Below, in pieces: positions 62,130-64,000 of a stretch of 64,000 nucleotides of DNA (within the stretch, counting starts at the first letter, position 1; the number at the start of each line of letters is the position of its first letter). Source of the DNA: Rhyacichthys aspro. Taxonomy: Eukaryota > Chordata > Actinopteri > Gobiiformes > Rhyacichthyidae. Location of the stretch: contig CM072166.1 in the NCBI GenBank assembly GCA_036850595.1, positions 11,953,758-12,017,757 on the forward strand, read 5' to 3'. Under the pieces are notes generated by a model. The model was not told the DNA's origin and searched no databases. It worked only from the letters and a program-made list of their open reading frames with translations. The position numbers and the translations under genes were made by a program.

Positions 62130-62641
62130 ATGAAGATGATCCTGCTGCGTAAATTCCGGGTTCTCATTCTCATGGTGTTCCTCGTCGCCTGCTCCATGCA
62201 CATCATGATCGACCTGCTGCCCAAGCTGGAGCGGCACGGCAACAGCGGCTGCTCGTGTTCGCACGCGCCGAGCGAGGAGCCCCAGAACTGGGCCAAGCAG
62301 AACTGGCCTAACAAGCACACGCTGCGGATCCTCCAGGACTTCAGCAACGAGCCCAGCTCCAACGTGTCCTCCCACTCCCTCGAGAGGGTCCAGGCGGCGG
62401 CGGGGGACAAAAAGCAGTCCCTCAGGAGGATGGAGGAGCACTACGGCGCGGACCGGAAGAGACCCCTCATCCAGGACGCGAGTGCCACCAAGAACGTGGC
62501 GCCCAGAGGTTCAAGGTTGTCAGCCCTCTACGATCACCCGTTATATAAAAGAGCCCTGCCGTCTCTCACCGACGAGGACACGCTTTTTAACGTCAACACG
62601 GACATCAGATTCGACCCCAAAGTGGCAGAAGATCCAGAATG
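62130..62641 (+). CDS. fam20c: fam20c exon 1 (signal anchor and propeptide)
   Basis: Encodes residues 1-170 plus two bases of Trp171. It has a basic N-terminus (RKFR, 7-10), a hydrophobic signal anchor at about 10-30, a GCSCSH motif (40-45), the conserved block WPNKHTLRILQDFSNEPSSN (59-78) with an N-V-S glycosylation sequon at Asn78, a variable charged linker, and the conserved block LYDHPLYKRALPSLTDEDTL (133-152). The donor is TG|GTAAAC. The central linker (about 85-130) is weakly conserved in the family. Confidence 0.94.
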
Positions 62642-63280
62642 GTAAACTCTTTTAATTACTCTTCATCAAATCTTTGCATGATTTAGTTAGCAGGCTAAAA
62701 TGTTGATATATGTATATTTTAAGTGTCATTTTGTAGGCACTGTCAAAAGTTTTGTGCTTTAAGGAGCTTTTCAGTGTCCACTTTTTGGTTGCCCTTATGG
62801 CTGCCCTTCTGAGCATCTCACTAATCTCTCCCACATTCACCCTAACACAAGATTAATGAAGTGTCAAACGCACGCCACACTACGACATCAACAAAATCTA
62901 CAAGAATAAATCCCTCAAGGTTCAATCTCAAAGACAACAGTGATGAATTTGGACTTTCACACACAATCATCCCCACAAACCTCAGTTTAATTTGTCTCAC
63001 CGGCGCAGACTTGAGTTTATCTCCCTGCAATCACATCAATTTATCAAGCTGTTGCACAACACCTGCTCTGCGTTGCATAAAAGGCTCCTCTTTCTCGGGC
63101 GCAGGAACGGCGAGGGCACCATCGACGAGTTCAGCCCGACCGGAGAGCTGGCGGCCGACTCCTACCCCAACTGGCTGCGCTTCCACATTGGGATTAATCG
63201 CTACGAGCTGTACTCCAGACACAACCCGGTCATCGACGCTCTCCTCAAAGACCTGGTCACCCAGAGGATCACCAGCGTGG
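62130..63280 (+). CDS. fam20c: fam20c, 5' part (exons 1-2), extracellular serine/threonine kinase FAM20C
   Basis: Coding exons 62130-62641 and 63105-63280 give residues 1-229; the last codon is split into the next, unseen exon. I recognise FAM20C from MKMILLRKFRVLILMVFLVA, WPNKHTLRILQDFS, PLYKRALPSLTDEDTLFNVN and SYPNWLRFHIGINRYELYSR. FAM20C is the Golgi casein kinase that phosphorylates secreted proteins at S-x-E, including enamel and bone matrix proteins; human loss causes Raine syndrome (family knowledge). The start ATG has context GAGACCATGA and is the first in frame after a TGA at 61944. Signal anchor: about residues 10-30. The Asp/Lys catalytic residues and Cys-rich C-terminal half lie downstream of the window. 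Teleosts carry two copies (ca, cb); I cannot say which this is. Confidence 0.95.
62642..63104 (+). other. fam20c: fam20c intron 1
   Basis: 463 bp, GT-AG. No exon, repeat or mobile element seen. Frames crossing the second acceptor are read-through of the intron. Confidence 0.85.
63105..63280 (+). CDS. fam20c: fam20c exon 2 (start of kinase-domain region)
   Basis: The acceptor CGGGCGCAG|G precedes a base that completes Trp171. The exon then reads NGEGTIDEFSPTGELAADSY and PNWLRFHIGINRYELYSRHN, and ends ITSV plus G before GTGAGT. The block DSYPNWL-FHIGINRYELY is a hallmark of vertebrate FAM20C. Confidence 0.94.
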
Positions 63281-64000
63281 GTGAGTACCGCCGAGGCCCG
63301 CCACAAGCTGCAGGGCAAGGTCAAACTCACACCTAGACTGGACATGCCTCACTAGGAGGGGTTAGGAGATGGGGAAACTGAACTCCCAACAACAACAATA
63401 TGGTTCAAACATGAGGAAAGTGTACAGTGAGGTCAAAGGTCAGGGAATACATAGTTGGGATTACTGCATGTTGTATAACACTGTGTTTGTGGACTAAAAC
63501 CTGATGATAGTTGTAAGAGAATGTTAGCGTGCTTATGTAATTCATAGATAAACATTGCAAGGAGGAAATCTTGGCTGAGCATGAGCCAATAAACACCCAT
63601 TTGTAATGAAAACGTGCCTTAAGTATTATTATTTCTTCCTTAAATCAGTAATATTGATAAAATGAGCATAGACTTAGTTGTAAATAAATACTAGATCTAT
63701 GTCATATTAGAAACAAATGCAGTATTACAGTGGTTCTAAAACTGGGATACAAGGGATACTCAGAGAGACTCTTTGAGATTTATTTTTTAGACTGAAATGT
63801 AACTAAAAGCAATGCATTTGGAAACATTTGAATGATTCAGACAGTAATCAAACTGACCCTTGTTTAAATGACTGTGTATATATGGTTTACAGTATGGTAA
63901 GTAAGGTAAGGTTATGACTTACAATAATATAATTACCATTTAGTGATAGTTTAAACTGAGTCAGATACACTTGATAATATCTGTCATAGGGATAGTCACA
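63281..64000 (+). other. fam20c: fam20c intron 2 (5' part, runs off the window)
   Basis: It starts with the strong donor GTGAGT and continues AT-rich to the end of the window. A CAGTGGTTCT at 63728 resembles a hAT terminal repeat but has no partner here. No further coding exon is visible. Confidence 0.8.

Noticed and set aside
61971..62441. 156-codon open frame antisense to fam20c exon 1
   Set aside because: It is the shadow of the GC-rich fam20c coding exon.
62861..63355. 164-codon frame across the fam20c intron 1/exon 2 boundary
   Set aside because: It reads through intron sequence and, over exon 2, in a different frame from the true coding one.
63728..63760. A second hAT transposon starting at CAGTGGTTCT
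   Set aside because: No matching inverted end or target duplication is present before the window ends.

Overview
This window is nuclear DNA of a ray-finned (probably percomorph) fish. The evidence is split, GT-AG-spliced genes with vertebrate orthologues, compact introns next to long non-coding stretches, and interspersed repeats of types common in teleosts (a V-SINE/MERMAID-like element, another tRNA-derived SINE, retroelement 3' tails, a short hAT transposon). Nothing prokaryotic is present: no operons, CRISPR arrays or rRNA.

Layout. Positions 1-6970 hold the 3' end of trrap on the + strand: six coding exons (1039-6145) that encode the last 436 residues, covering the pseudokinase domain and the C-terminal FATC segment, then a 3'UTR with three candidate polyadenylation signals (6525, 6773, 6949). 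From about 7.0 kb to 61.3 kb I find no supportable protein-coding gene. This 54-kb gap alternates AT-rich, repeat-bearing sequence with at least a dozen more GC-balanced, repeat-free blocks that look like conserved non-coding (enhancer-type) elements. From about 61.4 kb a GC/CpG-richer promoter and 5' leader lead into fam20c on the + strand: exon 1 (62130-62641) and exon 2 (63105-63280), then intron 2 runs off the window. Only residues 1-229 of this secretory-pathway kinase are present; the catalytic exons lie downstream.

How the genes relate. TRRAP is the scaffold pseudokinase of SAGA and TIP60/NuA4 histone acetyltransferase complexes. FAM20C is the Golgi kinase that phosphorylates secreted proteins on S-x-E motifs, including bone and tooth matrix proteins. 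They share no pathway. They are head-to-tail neighbours, and the gap between them is best read as a regulatory landscape, more plausibly serving fam20c or a gene outside the window than housekeeping trrap. That is inference.

The points most worth a second look are the blocks of candidate enhancers, the fam20c leader with several upstream ORFs (one in strong start context, one a bare ATG-stop), a complete hAT MITE with a perfect 8-bp target duplication at 41147-41432, an unassigned protein-like ORF at 21666-22010, a canonical G-quadruplex motif in a trrap intron, and a perfect 13-bp hairpin followed by a tandem 11-mer at 19466-19521. I did not find a convincing undescribed multi-gene system.
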